Origin: Bacteroidota bacterium
Lineage (GTDB): Bacteria > Bacteroidota > Rhodothermia > Rhodothermales > UBA10348
Assembly (NCBI GenBank): GCA_029262835.1
Contig: JAJCYQ010000061.1
Span: forward strand, 1-62,376
Length of the DNA: 62,376 bases
Reading direction: 5' to 3'
Shown here: in pieces, positions 37,037 through 45,721 of the stretch
Position numbering within the stretch: the first letter of the stretch is position 1
Layout of the letters: every line of letters begins with the position of its first letter
The notes under the pieces: generated by a model
Databases searched by the model: none
What the model was told of the DNA's origin: nothing
The model's input: the letters and a program-made list of their open reading frames with translations, nothing else
Translations under genes and position numbers: made by a program

Positions 37037-38199
37037 CCGAGACCCCTCTCCCTGCCGCACATGTACTCATTGTCGACGATACGCCGAAAAATCTCCAGGT
37101 TCTCGGAAGCGTCCTCCGGCAGGCCGGCTACGAAATCAGCGTGGCCGTCAATGGGCTGAAGGCGATTGAAGCCGTTGAGCGGGCCCGTCCGGACCTTGTC
37201 CTGCTCGATGTGATCATGCCCGTTATGGATGGTTTTGAAGCCTGTCGTCGGCTCAAGGAAAAGCCTGAAACGAGCAACATACCCGTCATATTCCTGACGG
37301 CCAAAGTCGAAACGGACGACATCGTGCGGGGCTTCGAGCTCGGGGCGGTCGACTACGTGACGAAACCCTTCCAGTCCGAGGAGCTGCTCCAGCGTGTCGA
37401 TACACACGTGACACTGGCGCGCCTGCAGGCCGAGCGCGAAGTTCGGATCGGCGAGCTGCAGCGTGCACTTGCTGACATCCAGCGGCTTCATCGCGAGCAG
37501 GATGCCTTCCTGCGACACGAGGTAAATAATGCGCTCGGACCTATTTCCGGGTATGCCGAACTGCTCGCAGGAGCCGCCAGTGACTGTCTTACAGAGCGCC
37601 AGATGACATGGCTTGCGCAGATCCGGGATGGAACGCGCATGGTGGAAAACCTGCTGGGGGCGATGAAGCGCCTGCAGTCATTCGAGCAGGAAGATGTAGT
37701 GCTCAACAAGCGCCCGTTGGACCTCCGTGTGCTCCTTGAGGAGGTAATGCACAGTGGCCTGCAGTCAGATAAAGATAAACCGGGACAAGTGGTGCTCGAC
37801 GTGGCCTCTGGCGGGCCGTTCCTGGTCGAGGCCGATGCCGATTTCCTGCCCGGTGTATTCACGAATCTGACCAAGAACGCGCTCGAGCACGTGGTGGACC
37901 AGAGCGACGAGAGCGCGCGGCGCGTTCGCATCAAGCTCGTGCGCGAAGACAACAACGCGCGCGTTGACATCCACAATGGCGGCGCAGAAATCCCGCCTCA
38001 TCGACTGGAGACCTTCTTTGAAAAATTCAACTCCACGAAAACAGATCGCGGAGGCACGGGTCTTGGAACGACGTACGCCGCCGTGGTCACGCGTGCCCAC
38101 GGCGGCGACATCTCGGTCCGCTCCTTACCGGGCGAAGGGACGACCGTTACGGTTCGGCTACCATGTGGTGTGCAGACCGGTCAGAACCATGAGCGTTGA
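37033..38199 (+). CDS. Response-regulator/histidine-kinase fusion (REC-HK), coupled to hybrid kinase
   Basis: A 388-residue soluble protein: receiver domain ([14 protein letters not shown], Asp 59 in [12 protein letters not shown], Lys in YVTKPFQS), then a kinase core with an unusual His box (His 162 in [15 protein letters not shown]), N-box [10 protein letters not shown] and a GTGLGTTYA lid. The start codon overlaps the hybrid kinase stop (ATGA), so the two are made together. The tail of the hybrid kinase may pass phosphate to this receiver. Its 3' end overlaps the convergent porin pseudogene by 42 bases. No DNA-binding output is present, so the chain must continue to a separate regulator, possibly the adjacent sigma-54 activator. 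Confidence 0.88.
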   Translation: MTETPLPAAHVLIVDDTPKNLQVLGSVLRQAGYEISVAVNGLKAIEAVERARPDLVLLDVIMPVMDGFEACRRLKEKPETSNIPVIFLTAKVETDDIVRGFELGAVDYVTKPFQSEELLQRVDTHVTLARLQAEREVRIGELQRALADIQRLHREQDAFLRHEVNNALGPISGYAELLAGAASDCLTERQMTWLAQIRDGTRMVENLLGAMKRLQSFEQEDVVLNKRPLDLRVLLEEVMHSGLQSDKDKPGQVVLDVASGGPFLVEADADFLPGVFTNLTKNALEHVVDQSDESARRVRIKLVREDNNARVDIHNGGAEIPPHRLETFFEKFNSTKTDRGGTGLGTTYAAVVTRAHGGDISVRSLPGEGTTVTVRLPCGVQTGQNHER

Positions 38200-39492
38200 C
38201 AGGCTGTGCGTGACGTTTGTGCCAGGAACGGCCTGACCTGGAAACATGGGGCTCTGCCAGACGCCGGATACGGTATCTTCAAAACCGTATTGAACGGCGC
38301 TCGAAAGCGCGATGCGCTCAGACAGTTTCCACGTGAAGCCGCCCGAAATACGCTGGGTCACGAGGGCCGGTGACGGCGAATTGAAAAAGGCCGTCTCCGA
38401 TGTAATGGGACTTTCATTCCATCCATATCCGGCGCGCAGCGTGAGGCGTTCACTTGTCGGGTACTCGGCGCCAACAGCCACGACCATGATGGACTTCCAT
38501 CCAAAACCCTGGACGGCCCCTGTCTGGTCGAAACCCGACTGCTCAAACCCTTCTGTTCCGGAAAAATCTATCCAGCGCACATCACTGGCCAGTCGAAGGC
38601 CCGAAGAATGGGCATAGGCCAGACCGCCGGAGACAATCATCGGATAGTCCAGATCGAACGAAAAGTCCGCTGCCCCTGCCAGTTCCGGATTGAACTGGAA
38701 AGACTCGAACTGCTGCCGGCTCTTGAACGACACCGCTGCATCGAGGCGGCTTGTCACGCGCGCCGACACGGAGGCCTGGAATCCAAAACCCATGGCCCAA
38801 TCCGCCGGTGCGTCGGGATACTTGGCAAGCGGCGTACCGTCGGGAAGTTGCCCGAATGCCGTCGGGGTCGTTGCCGGGAAAACTGACAGCTAAAGGGATG
38901 CCATGTTCAGTACCGGAGCAACACCCACGTGCACGCGATCGCTGACCTCAAAAGCAACGGTTGGCGATACCTGCATGAGAGCGAATTCGGAGAACATGTC
39001 TCCAAAACCCATGCCACCATCCGGCATCTGCGGCGTCAGAATGGGGTTCGTCGGGGACGTGTCATAATCCACACCAAAACCGCCAACCCCGAAGAAGCTG
39101 ATTCCTGCCGCCCACGGCCTGCCTGTGGGATTGAATACGTATCCCAGCGATGGGATGGGGAAGGGACCCGCCCCGCTGTCGGACGTGCCCCGAAGCGATT
39201 GTCCGGGTCCCATAGCACCGAATGCGCCCGCATCCACGGCCGACGTCATGCTCGCCGTCGGCATGAGCAATTGCAGACTCACGTCGAGCTGTTGTCCCTG
39301 TGCGCTCATGATACCCGCCGGATTCCAGTGCAGCGCTGACAGCACATTTCCAGGCGCTGCCATTCCTGCTCCGGACATGGCCTGGTCCACGGGACCGACT
39401 CCGTTCATGACATGTCCGCTCTGACTCCAAACGGGAGCGGCGGTGAAGAGGAAGAGAAGTGTGGCTGCGGCGAAGTACCATATACGTTTCAT
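38158..39492 (-). pseudogene. FadL/OmpP1-type outer-membrane protein gene interrupted by an in-frame amber codon
   Basis: Two segments in the same frame together encode a ~444-residue FadL-like porin for hydrophobic compounds. The N-terminal part (38890-39492) has a signal peptide (LLFLFTAAPVWSQ), the NPAG motif (ALHWNPAGIMS) and FADL-like strands up to VAPVLNMASL. It then meets a single TAG at 38890-38892. The same frame continues with LSVFPATTPTAFGQLPDG, GFGFQASVSARVTSRLDAAV, FESFQFNPELAG and strands to a C-terminal Trp (LHTTW). There is no frameshift. A good AGGAGG Shine-Dalgarno precedes the ATG at 39492. Either a recent nonsense mutation, read-through, or a one-base sequencing error explains it. 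Confidence 0.8.
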
Positions 39493-39645
39493 GACCTGCC
39501 TCCTGGTTGTTGTCGCGGTTTGGCCGGACGACCGGCGTTACTTTCTTCCCGTAAGTACGCAGCGGCAGCCAGAGTCTGTGACATAAAATCAACCACCGGA
39601 CTACGAGGTAAACCTGTCTCCATGCGCCGGAATAAACCTTACAGC

Positions 39646-39666
39646 ACGTGGATCATTGCTCCACGT
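39646..39666. promoter_or_regulatory. Inverted repeat ACGTGGA-N7-TCCACGT upstream of gntR-pgi
   Basis: Perfect 7-base arms (39646-39652 and 39660-39666) lie 35 bases before the gntR start. Size and position suit a dimeric regulator such as the adjacent GntR-family protein, which would make it an autoregulatory operator. The core does not match the usual GntR/HutC GT-N(1)-TA-N(1)-AC pattern, so another regulator is equally possible. Confidence 0.35.
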
Positions 39667-39700
39667 CGGCATGTTTGACAACGTGTAATAACAGGTAGCC

Positions 39701-40492
39701 ATGTCCTACGAACATCCCGGAAAACCGCGACACGAACAGGTTTCTGACTGGCTCAGAAACCAGATTGAAGAAGGCGCGCTCGCGGAAAACCAGAAATTGC
39801 CCAGCGAGAGTGCCCTCGGGTCCCGTTTTGGCGTCAGCCGCATCACGGTGAGGCGCGCACTGCAGACGCTCGAGTCCGAGGATCTCATTTATCGGCGCCA
39901 GGGTCTCGGCTCCTTCGTGCAGGACAGGCGCCTCCGACAGGGTCTCATCCGGCTAACTGATTTCATTGAAGACATGCAGATGGCTGGCCTCAGGCCAGCC
40001 TCGCGCGTGCTGCACAGCGCTGAAGAAGAGGCGCCGTCCCATGTTGCCCACCGTCTCGGTTTGGCGATTGGTAGTCCCGTTTTGCGTCTCGACCGCCTTC
40101 GACTGGGCAATGGGGACCCGATCGCCATGGACAGGACATGGCTTCCCCTGAACTATGCGTCACTTCTCGCCGCACACGACCTGGAAGACGACACCATTTT
40201 TTCCATTCTCGAGCGTGAGTATGGTATCTGTGTCTGTCGAGGCCGATTCCGGATCGAGTCGGTGAATGCGCCGAACGATGTGGCCCAGTTCATTGATGTC
40301 CCCTGGGGGCGCGCGCTGCTGCTCATTGAGCGCACCTCCTTTGCCGAGGGAGACCGTCCCATTTATTACCAGCAACGGTGGTATCGCAGTGATCGCGTTG
40401 CCTATGAAATCGAGTTGCGCCGGCGTGACAACACTCCGCCCGGCGCACCCCTCCCCCTCGCCGAGTTCGAACCCGTCTTCAAACGCTCCTGA
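39701..40492 (+). CDS. GntR family transcriptional regulator with UTRA domain (HutC/NagR subfamily)
   Basis: A 263-residue DNA-binding regulator. The winged helix-turn-helix at residues ~15-75 shows KLPSESALGSRFGVSRITVR and ALQTLESEDLIYRRQGLGSF. The C-terminal UTRA effector-binding domain (LTDFIEDMQMAGLRPASRVL, FSILEREYGICV, DRPIYYQQRWYRSDR) should bind a sugar phosphate, amino sugar or urocanate-like ligand. The pgi gene follows after 14 bases, so the two are probably one operon and the ligand could be a hexose- or amino-sugar phosphate. An inverted repeat 35 bases upstream may be its own operator. Confidence 0.9.
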   Translation: MSYEHPGKPRHEQVSDWLRNQIEEGALAENQKLPSESALGSRFGVSRITVRRALQTLESEDLIYRRQGLGSFVQDRRLRQGLIRLTDFIEDMQMAGLRPASRVLHSAEEEAPSHVAHRLGLAIGSPVLRLDRLRLGNGDPIAMDRTWLPLNYASLLAAHDLEDDTIFSILEREYGICVCRGRFRIESVNAPNDVAQFIDVPWGRALLLIERTSFAEGDRPIYYQQRWYRSDRVAYEIELRRRDNTPPGAPLPLAEFEPVFKRS

Positions 40493-40506
40493 ATCCAGAT
40501 TATACC

Positions 40507-41793
40507 ATGCTTTCTATCGATTTTTCAGGTGTAGACGCCCTCATTCCGGACAACACGCTCCAGGATGTTCTCCTTCGCGCCGCTTCCGCACACAACCTGC
40601 TCGCGACGGGCACCGGACCTGGGTCCGAGTGGCTTGGATGGCGAACCATGCTCGACAGCCCGAACGATGCCCTGCTGGAGCGGATTGACCGGCTCGCCAT
40701 CGAAATCCGGGAGGAAGCCGATGTGCTCGTCTGTATCGGTATCGGCGGCTCGTATCTGGGCGCCGACGCTGTTATTTCGGCGCTTGCTCCCGCATTCCAG
40801 GCCCACGGCGTGGAGGTCATTTTTGCCGGACATCACCTCTCGGGCGCCTACCTCTCTTCGCTCATCCGCCACCTTGAAGGAAAGTCGGTCTACCTGAACG
40901 TTATATCGAAGAGCGGCACCACACTCGAACCGGCACTCGCTTTCCGCGTGCTCGGCGCGTTCATAGAACGCTCATTCGACAACCCGGAGGAGCGCATTGT
41001 GGCCACAACGAGCCGGGACAGCGGAGCGCTGCAGCATCTTGCAGCCGACAGAGGATACCGGCAATTCGTCATTCCAGACGACGTGGGCGGTCGTTTTTCC
41101 GTTCTCACGCCCGTCGGACTGCTGCCCATCGCCGTCGCCGGCAATGACATCCGCTCTCTTTTCTACGGAGCGGTCGGCATGCACACGACGACGGGACGTG
41201 CGCCCCACGTCGACCCACACACGCTACCCGATGCAGCGCAATACGCCGCGCGTCGCATTGCGCTCTACGAGATGGGATTTAAGACGGAAATACTGGCCAC
41301 GATGGCTCCTGAACTCACCCGCTTTGGCGCCTGGTGGCAACAGCTCTTTGGAGAATCCGAGGGAAAAAACCACAAAGGCCTTTTTCCAGCTGTCTGTACC
41401 TACACGACAGACCTTCATTCACTTGGTCAGTTTGTCCAGGACGGCGACCGATCGGTTGTGGAAACCTTTTTAACCGTCGAGAACGAAGCTGACCAGCTTT
41501 CCATTCCCGCCTCGGACCACAACCTGGATGGGCTCGACTACCTGGCCTGTCGTTCCTTCAACGACGTCAACCGTGCGGCGTTTGAAGGCACGCTCGAGGC
41601 CCACGGCTCCGGCGGCACGCCTGTCATGCATATAGAGTTGGCTCGCAGGACGGCAGAAAACCTGGGAGCGCTCATCTACTTTTTTGAGCACGCTGTGGCG
41701 ACGGGAGCCTATATGCTGGATGTCAACCCATTCGATCAGCCGGGCGTAGAGGCATACAAAAAAGGGATGCTCTCACGGCTCAAGGCGGGATGA
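40507..41793 (+). CDS. pgi: Glucose-6-phosphate isomerase
   Basis: Interconverts glucose 6-phosphate and fructose 6-phosphate in glycolysis and gluconeogenesis. The 428-residue protein is the shorter bacterial type (as in Bacillus and Thermus). It has VLVCIGIGGSYLGADAV near residue 75, KSGTTLEPALAFR (phosphate binding), TVGMHTTTG-like NAD-independent active-site strands, GESEGKNHKGLFPA with the catalytic Glu, and a C terminus in FDQPGVEAYKK. The ATG at 40507 follows gntR by 14 bases. The gene ends just before a 323-base gene-free region. Confidence 0.95.
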   Translation: MLSIDFSGVDALIPDNTLQDVLLRAASAHNLLATGTGPGSEWLGWRTMLDSPNDALLERIDRLAIEIREEADVLVCIGIGGSYLGADAVISALAPAFQAHGVEVIFAGHHLSGAYLSSLIRHLEGKSVYLNVISKSGTTLEPALAFRVLGAFIERSFDNPEERIVATTSRDSGALQHLAADRGYRQFVIPDDVGGRFSVLTPVGLLPIAVAGNDIRSLFYGAVGMHTTTGRAPHVDPHTLPDAAQYAARRIALYEMGFKTEILATMAPELTRFGAWWQQLFGESEGKNHKGLFPAVCTYTTDLHSLGQFVQDGDRSVVETFLTVENEADQLSIPASDHNLDGLDYLACRSFNDVNRAAFEGTLEAHGSGGTPVMHIELARRTAENLGALIYFFEHAVATGAYMLDVNPFDQPGVEAYKKGMLSRLKAG

Positions 41794-42116
41794 GGGCTGT
41801 TGACAGGTCCCTTTCCCGTTGTTGGCAGGCTGTGGGTATGTTGTCTGAACTTCGCTGACAGGCCTATTTCATCATGCGCCCCACAAAGCACCACCAACTT
41901 TCGCACAGACAGTCCCACGTGGAAAAGCGTCTCGAATCCACCATCACGGGTAGACCCTGGCCGGTTTCCGGCTTTCTTTCCACATATCCACACCGCCTAC
42001 TACTACTTCCTCTTCAAATTATTTCAAAAGATTAAGAAAGAGGCGTGTGGACAACGGCCTTGCTGACTCCCATCGCGTATCATACTTTCGAACAGGACAT
42101 TACTTCGTACGGCCCC
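41794..42116. other. Gene-free region with replication-origin-like architecture (candidate oriC)
   Basis: No coding frame is supported here. Two tandem DnaA-box-like sites, CTTTCCACA (41976-41984, 7/9 to TTATCCACA) and ATATCCACA (41984-41992, 8/9), are followed by a short GC spacer and the trinucleotide run TACTACTACTTCCTCTTC (41998-42015). On the other strand this run reads 3'-GAT-GAT-GAT-GAA, matching DnaA-trios. An AT-rich stretch (42016-42042) comes next, then an inverted box TGTGGACAA (42046-42054, 8/9). Another weak inverted box, TGTGGGTAT, lies at 41831-41839. The order box-GC-trio-AT is that of the Bacillus subtilis basal unwinding element. dnaA and dnaN are not adjacent, which is not unusual in Bacteroidota. 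It may also hold the uspA promoter. Confidence 0.5.
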
Positions 42117-42956
42117 ATGATCAAGCGCATTCTGGTTGCTCTCGACACTGATTCTGACACCCCGGTAGCTACCCGGTATGGGATAGACTTGGCCAGGCGT
42201 TCGAATGCCCGTCTGACGGGACTGGCTGTCGTTGACATGGGCAGTATTGAGTCTAGCGCGCGTGGCGGCGGCATAGGTTCCATGTATTATGCGGAAAAGC
42301 TGCGCGAGAAACTGACTGAGGAGACGCGCGAAAGGGCGCGCCAGTTGATTGCCGAGTTCAAACAGATCGCCGACAAGTCAGAATGTGATCATATCGAACT
42401 TGTGGAAGAGGGCGTTCCCTTCGAACGTATCGTGGAAGACATGAAGTACCACGATATACTCGTAATAGGTCAGGATCCGCATTTCTTCTATGCACATCCC
42501 AAGAAGGAAACAGAAACGCTCGCACGCGTCATTGCGCAGACCATAGGTCCCAGTCTGGTCGTGCCCGGATCCTACCGCCCGGTGGGGAGGGTGCTGTTTG
42601 CGACCGATGGCGGCGAGCCCGGTGCCAGGGCGCTCAGGAGGTTCATCCAGATGTTGCCGTTTGGGTCGGATTTTGAGCTCGACGTGCTTCATGTAGAGTC
42701 GAAAGACTCGGCCGAAAGCGCACTCTACCTCGAACTCACGCGCGACTATCTCGCCGACCATGGGTTTACGCCCAACATTATCCACATGAAGGACACCAAT
42801 GTAGAGGCCTGCATTCTGAGTGAGGTGGAAAAAAGGAACGCCGACCTGATCGTGGCCGGTGCGAAAACGAAGTCAGGAATGCGTCATATGCATCTGGGAA
42901 AGTCTACCAAGGTGCTCTTGACGAAGGCTACCGTTCCGGTATTCATAGATCACTGA
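42117..42956 (+). CDS. Tandem universal stress protein (two UspA domains)
   Basis: A 279-residue cytoplasmic protein with two Usp folds. The first starts at IKRILVALDTDSDTPVATRY and the second at GRVLFATDGGEPGARALRRF. The second ends with DLIVAGAKTKSGMRHMHLGK and STKVLLTKATVPVFI, which is like the ATP-binding G-x2-G-x9-G-(S/T) motif, suggesting nucleotide binding. Such tandem proteins are common in Bacteroidota and respond to starvation or oxidative stress. The ATG at 42117 is chosen because the beta1 strand begins there; an upstream extension to 42045 is not similar to Usp. Its last seven bases overlap the end of the convergent comEC gene. Confidence 0.88.
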   Translation: MIKRILVALDTDSDTPVATRYGIDLARRSNARLTGLAVVDMGSIESSARGGGIGSMYYAEKLREKLTEETRERARQLIAEFKQIADKSECDHIELVEEGVPFERIVEDMKYHDILVIGQDPHFFYAHPKKETETLARVIAQTIGPSLVVPGSYRPVGRVLFATDGGEPGARALRRFIQMLPFGSDFELDVLHVESKDSAESALYLELTRDYLADHGFTPNIIHMKDTNVEACILSEVEKRNADLIVAGAKTKSGMRHMHLGKSTKVLLTKATVPVFIDH

Positions 42957-45094
42957 TTTCCTGCCGTCATCTGGAACGCGCCGTGCTGCGCTGTTACGTG
43001 GACGCTGTCGGCATAGGTGCGCCAGCGGGCCACGATTTCCTCATCCGGGTGTCCAAAGCGGTTCCGGCGCCCCGCGCTGACGATTGCGACATCGGGTCTT
43101 GTTCGCGATATGAAAGGGACCGAACTGCTGGAGCGGGATCCGTGATGGGCTACTTTGACGATATCCGCATCGAGCATGGGTCCGAAAGCTGTGGTGACAG
43201 CGTGTTCAGCGCCGCGCTCCGCATCGCCAGTTAGAAGAAAGGACGTCGATTCCGCCTGCAGGCGCAGGACAAGCGACGCTTCGTTGGTGGGCAACAGGTT
43301 TTTTTCTGGTGGATGCAGCACATAGAGCCTACCCAGTCCGCCGAGATCGAGCGTGTCGCCGCGGTGCGAGCGCGTGTTATCCACGAATCGTTCGATGGGC
43401 ATGGTCGTGGCAAGGTAGCGACTTCCCCCCGTGTGATCGGCGTGTGGATGCGAGTGGATAAGCAGGTCAATCCGGCGCTGGCCACGTGCGCGCAGATGGC
43501 GTTCGATGGCGCGGCCATTGAACTCGGAGGCGCCTGTATCGATCACAACTGAGAACCTTCCGGAAAGAATGATAACGGTTGCATCTCCCTGTCCCACATC
43601 CAATTGTGTGTATTCCATACTGGCTGGGACAGGCCAGCTCGCAATGCCGATAGCGGCCACGACGAGCGCCAACGTAGCGCGTCGCACGCGTCGGCGACGC
43701 GGGGCAGGAGCCAGTATCAGCAGAATAAGCCAGGGCCAGAGTATGACATGCAGTCCCACCAGGCGCGTCCAGTCCGGGAGCTGACTTCCCCAGAGTGCGG
43801 CGTGCTGGAGGAGGGTAACGAGCAGATCGGTTACCCACGCAGAAAAAGGGCCAGGATCCACAAGAATCATGGCGCCCATGACCAGAATGGGAGCCATGAT
43901 GGGGACGACGAGAGGACTGGTGAGAGCTCCTGATACAGGTACCTGACCCATGTGCACAGCGAGAAGGGGAGCTGTTCCCAGCGTGGCGACAGCCGAGACC
44001 AGGATGCTGGCCAGAAAAGGACGACTGCGCAGTCGTGAGAGGGTCGGCAGAAAAACCAGTATAGCCGCAACAGCGGCAAAAGACAGCGAAAAACCCGCCG
44101 TCATAAGGCGTTCGGGGGCCGCGATGGTTCCAGCCGCAAGCGCCCACCACCACGCAACCCAGGGCGAGTAGGGCCGGCGCCGCGCGAACGCCCCGAAAAG
44201 GACAATACCCATGAGGGCAGCCCGGGAAACAGACGGCGATGTGCCCATCCAGACGGCGATACATGTGATACCTATCATTGAAAAGGAGCCGGAGAGGGCG
44301 CGCCGAACTTCCTCGCTCACGGGTAGACGTCGGAACAGGGACCTTGAAAAAGTGAGAACAAGAAGCGCGAGCAGGCCGATATGAAGTCCCGATACGGCCA
44401 GGACATGGGACAGTCCGGATGCGGAAAATTGCGCGCGGACGCTGCCGTCCAGTGCTGTCCGACTGCCTGTCAGCAAGGCGGTTACGATCGAGGCGGAGCG
44501 CGGATCAGGCAGGCGTTCGTGTATGCGGTGTGCAACCAGTCGGCGGGCGAGCGCAACGCGGTGGGTGAGCCGGTTCGGGCGATGGTCAATGCCTATCCAG
44601 AGGGGATGCTCCACGAAGGTGGCGACTCCGAGCGATCGGGCGAGCTGCCGCTCGTCGAGATCGTACGGGTTTCGTGGGGGGTGTGGCAAGCGCATTGTCC
44701 CGCGAACCATGACGTCATCACCAACGTGGACAGGCGCTGGACTTTCCAGCGGAGTGGTCACCTGGACGCACCCGCTCGGCTGACACACAGTAAAACGGTG
44801 ATTGTGGATGGCGGTGACAGTTCCCTTGACGAGACCTACCGGGACCGGAGGGGGGCGGTGTATGAATAGAAACCCGGTCGCGATGGCAAGCGCAAGGAGG
44901 AGCCATGTCCGCGCCGTGCGATGGCGGCGCAGCGCGATGAGCGCGGCGGCCAGCGTGGCCCAGGCCGGCAGCACAACCCACGCAAGAGGCGAAAGGTCTT
45001 CAATCAGGCCTGTCCAGCCTGTAAGGATGGGTCCCGTGAGGAGCAATATCGCGACGCTGATCCGCGGGTCGAAGCGGGAAATGAGCCGAGCCAT
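42950..45094 (-). CDS. comEC: ComEC/Rec2 DNA internalisation channel
   Basis: An inner-membrane protein of 714 residues for uptake of single-stranded DNA in natural competence. The N terminus has membrane segments and an OB-like domain (GTVTAIHNHRFTVCQPSG). The central competence domain includes ALLTGSRTALDGSVRAQFSA and GLSHVLAVSGLHIGLLALL, with further spans. The C terminus is a metallo-beta-lactamase-like domain: QLDVGQGDATVI, HSHPHADHTGGS, LLTGDAERGAE, KVAHHGSRSS. All three parts are present, so the protein appears complete. It is convergent with the Usp gene and divergent from nusB (158 bases between). Confidence 0.93.
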   Translation of the reverse strand: MARLISRFDPRISVAILLLTGPILTGWTGLIEDLSPLAWVVLPAWATLAAALIALRRHRTARTWLLLALAIATGFLFIHRPPPVPVGLVKGTVTAIHNHRFTVCQPSGCVQVTTPLESPAPVHVGDDVMVRGTMRLPHPPRNPYDLDERQLARSLGVATFVEHPLWIGIDHRPNRLTHRVALARRLVAHRIHERLPDPRSASIVTALLTGSRTALDGSVRAQFSASGLSHVLAVSGLHIGLLALLVLTFSRSLFRRLPVSEEVRRALSGSFSMIGITCIAVWMGTSPSVSRAALMGIVLFGAFARRRPYSPWVAWWWALAAGTIAAPERLMTAGFSLSFAAVAAILVFLPTLSRLRSRPFLASILVSAVATLGTAPLLAVHMGQVPVSGALTSPLVVPIMAPILVMGAMILVDPGPFSAWVTDLLVTLLQHAALWGSQLPDWTRLVGLHVILWPWLILLILAPAPRRRRVRRATLALVVAAIGIASWPVPASMEYTQLDVGQGDATVIILSGRFSVVIDTGASEFNGRAIERHLRARGQRRIDLLIHSHPHADHTGGSRYLATTMPIERFVDNTRSHRGDTLDLGGLGRLYVLHPPEKNLLPTNEASLVLRLQAESTSFLLTGDAERGAEHAVTTAFGPMLDADIVKVAHHGSRSSSSVPFISRTRPDVAIVSAGRRNRFGHPDEEIVARWRTYADSVHVTAQHGAFQMTAGNQ

Positions 45095-45252
45095 GATAGT
45101 AAGACACGGCTACGACACGGAAATAACTCCCGGTGCGGCGGACCCTTCAGCACGCTTTTTATACTTCTTTGGTGAATTGATGCTTCCTGATTGCCTATGT
45201 GGGAAGATGCTGTCTATTCTTACGGCATTCATCCATCGTTATTTGAAAGGTC

Positions 45253-45720
45253 ATGAGCACCCGTAGAGAGGCCAGAGAGCGCGCCATGCAGGCCTTGTAT
45301 GCGTTTACTGTCGGCATGGACAGCGCTGAACACGTGCTCGAGACCATTATTGATGAGCAGATGGAGGACCGGGAGGGTCGCGCGTTTGCCAAACGGCTTT
45401 TCCTGCGTGTGCTGGACATGCAGACGGAGGCTGAACGCCTCGTTTCCGAGTATACCCAGAACTGGGAGTTGTCCAGGATTGCCCTGATTGATCGCCTGGT
45501 GCTGCGTATGGCCATTGCCGAACTGATGCATTTTGAGGACATACCGCCAAAGGTGACGATCAACGAAGCCATTGAGGTGGTCAAAAAGTATTCGACCGAG
45601 CGTTCCGGGCAGTTCGTAAACGGCGTGCTCGATGCCATACTCGATGATCTCAAAAAAGCGGGCTCGCTGAAGAAGAAAGGGCGTGGACTTATCGATACGG
45701 ACGCTAACGTAAAAAAATGA
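45253..45720 (+). CDS. nusB: Transcription antitermination factor NusB
   Basis: A 155-residue all-helical RNA-binding protein that works with NusE (S10) at boxA sites to prevent premature termination in rRNA operons. Characteristic features are TRREARERAMQALYAF at the N terminus, NWELSRIALIDRLVLRMAI, EDIPPKVTINEAIEVVKKY and GQFVNGVLDAIL. A GAAAGG precedes the ATG at 45253. The next gene begins one base after its stop codon, so they are probably co-transcribed. Confidence 0.95.
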   Translation: MSTRREARERAMQALYAFTVGMDSAEHVLETIIDEQMEDREGRAFAKRLFLRVLDMQTEAERLVSEYTQNWELSRIALIDRLVLRMAIAELMHFEDIPPKVTINEAIEVVKKYSTERSGQFVNGVLDAILDDLKKAGSLKKKGRGLIDTDANVKK

Positions 45721-45721
45721 T

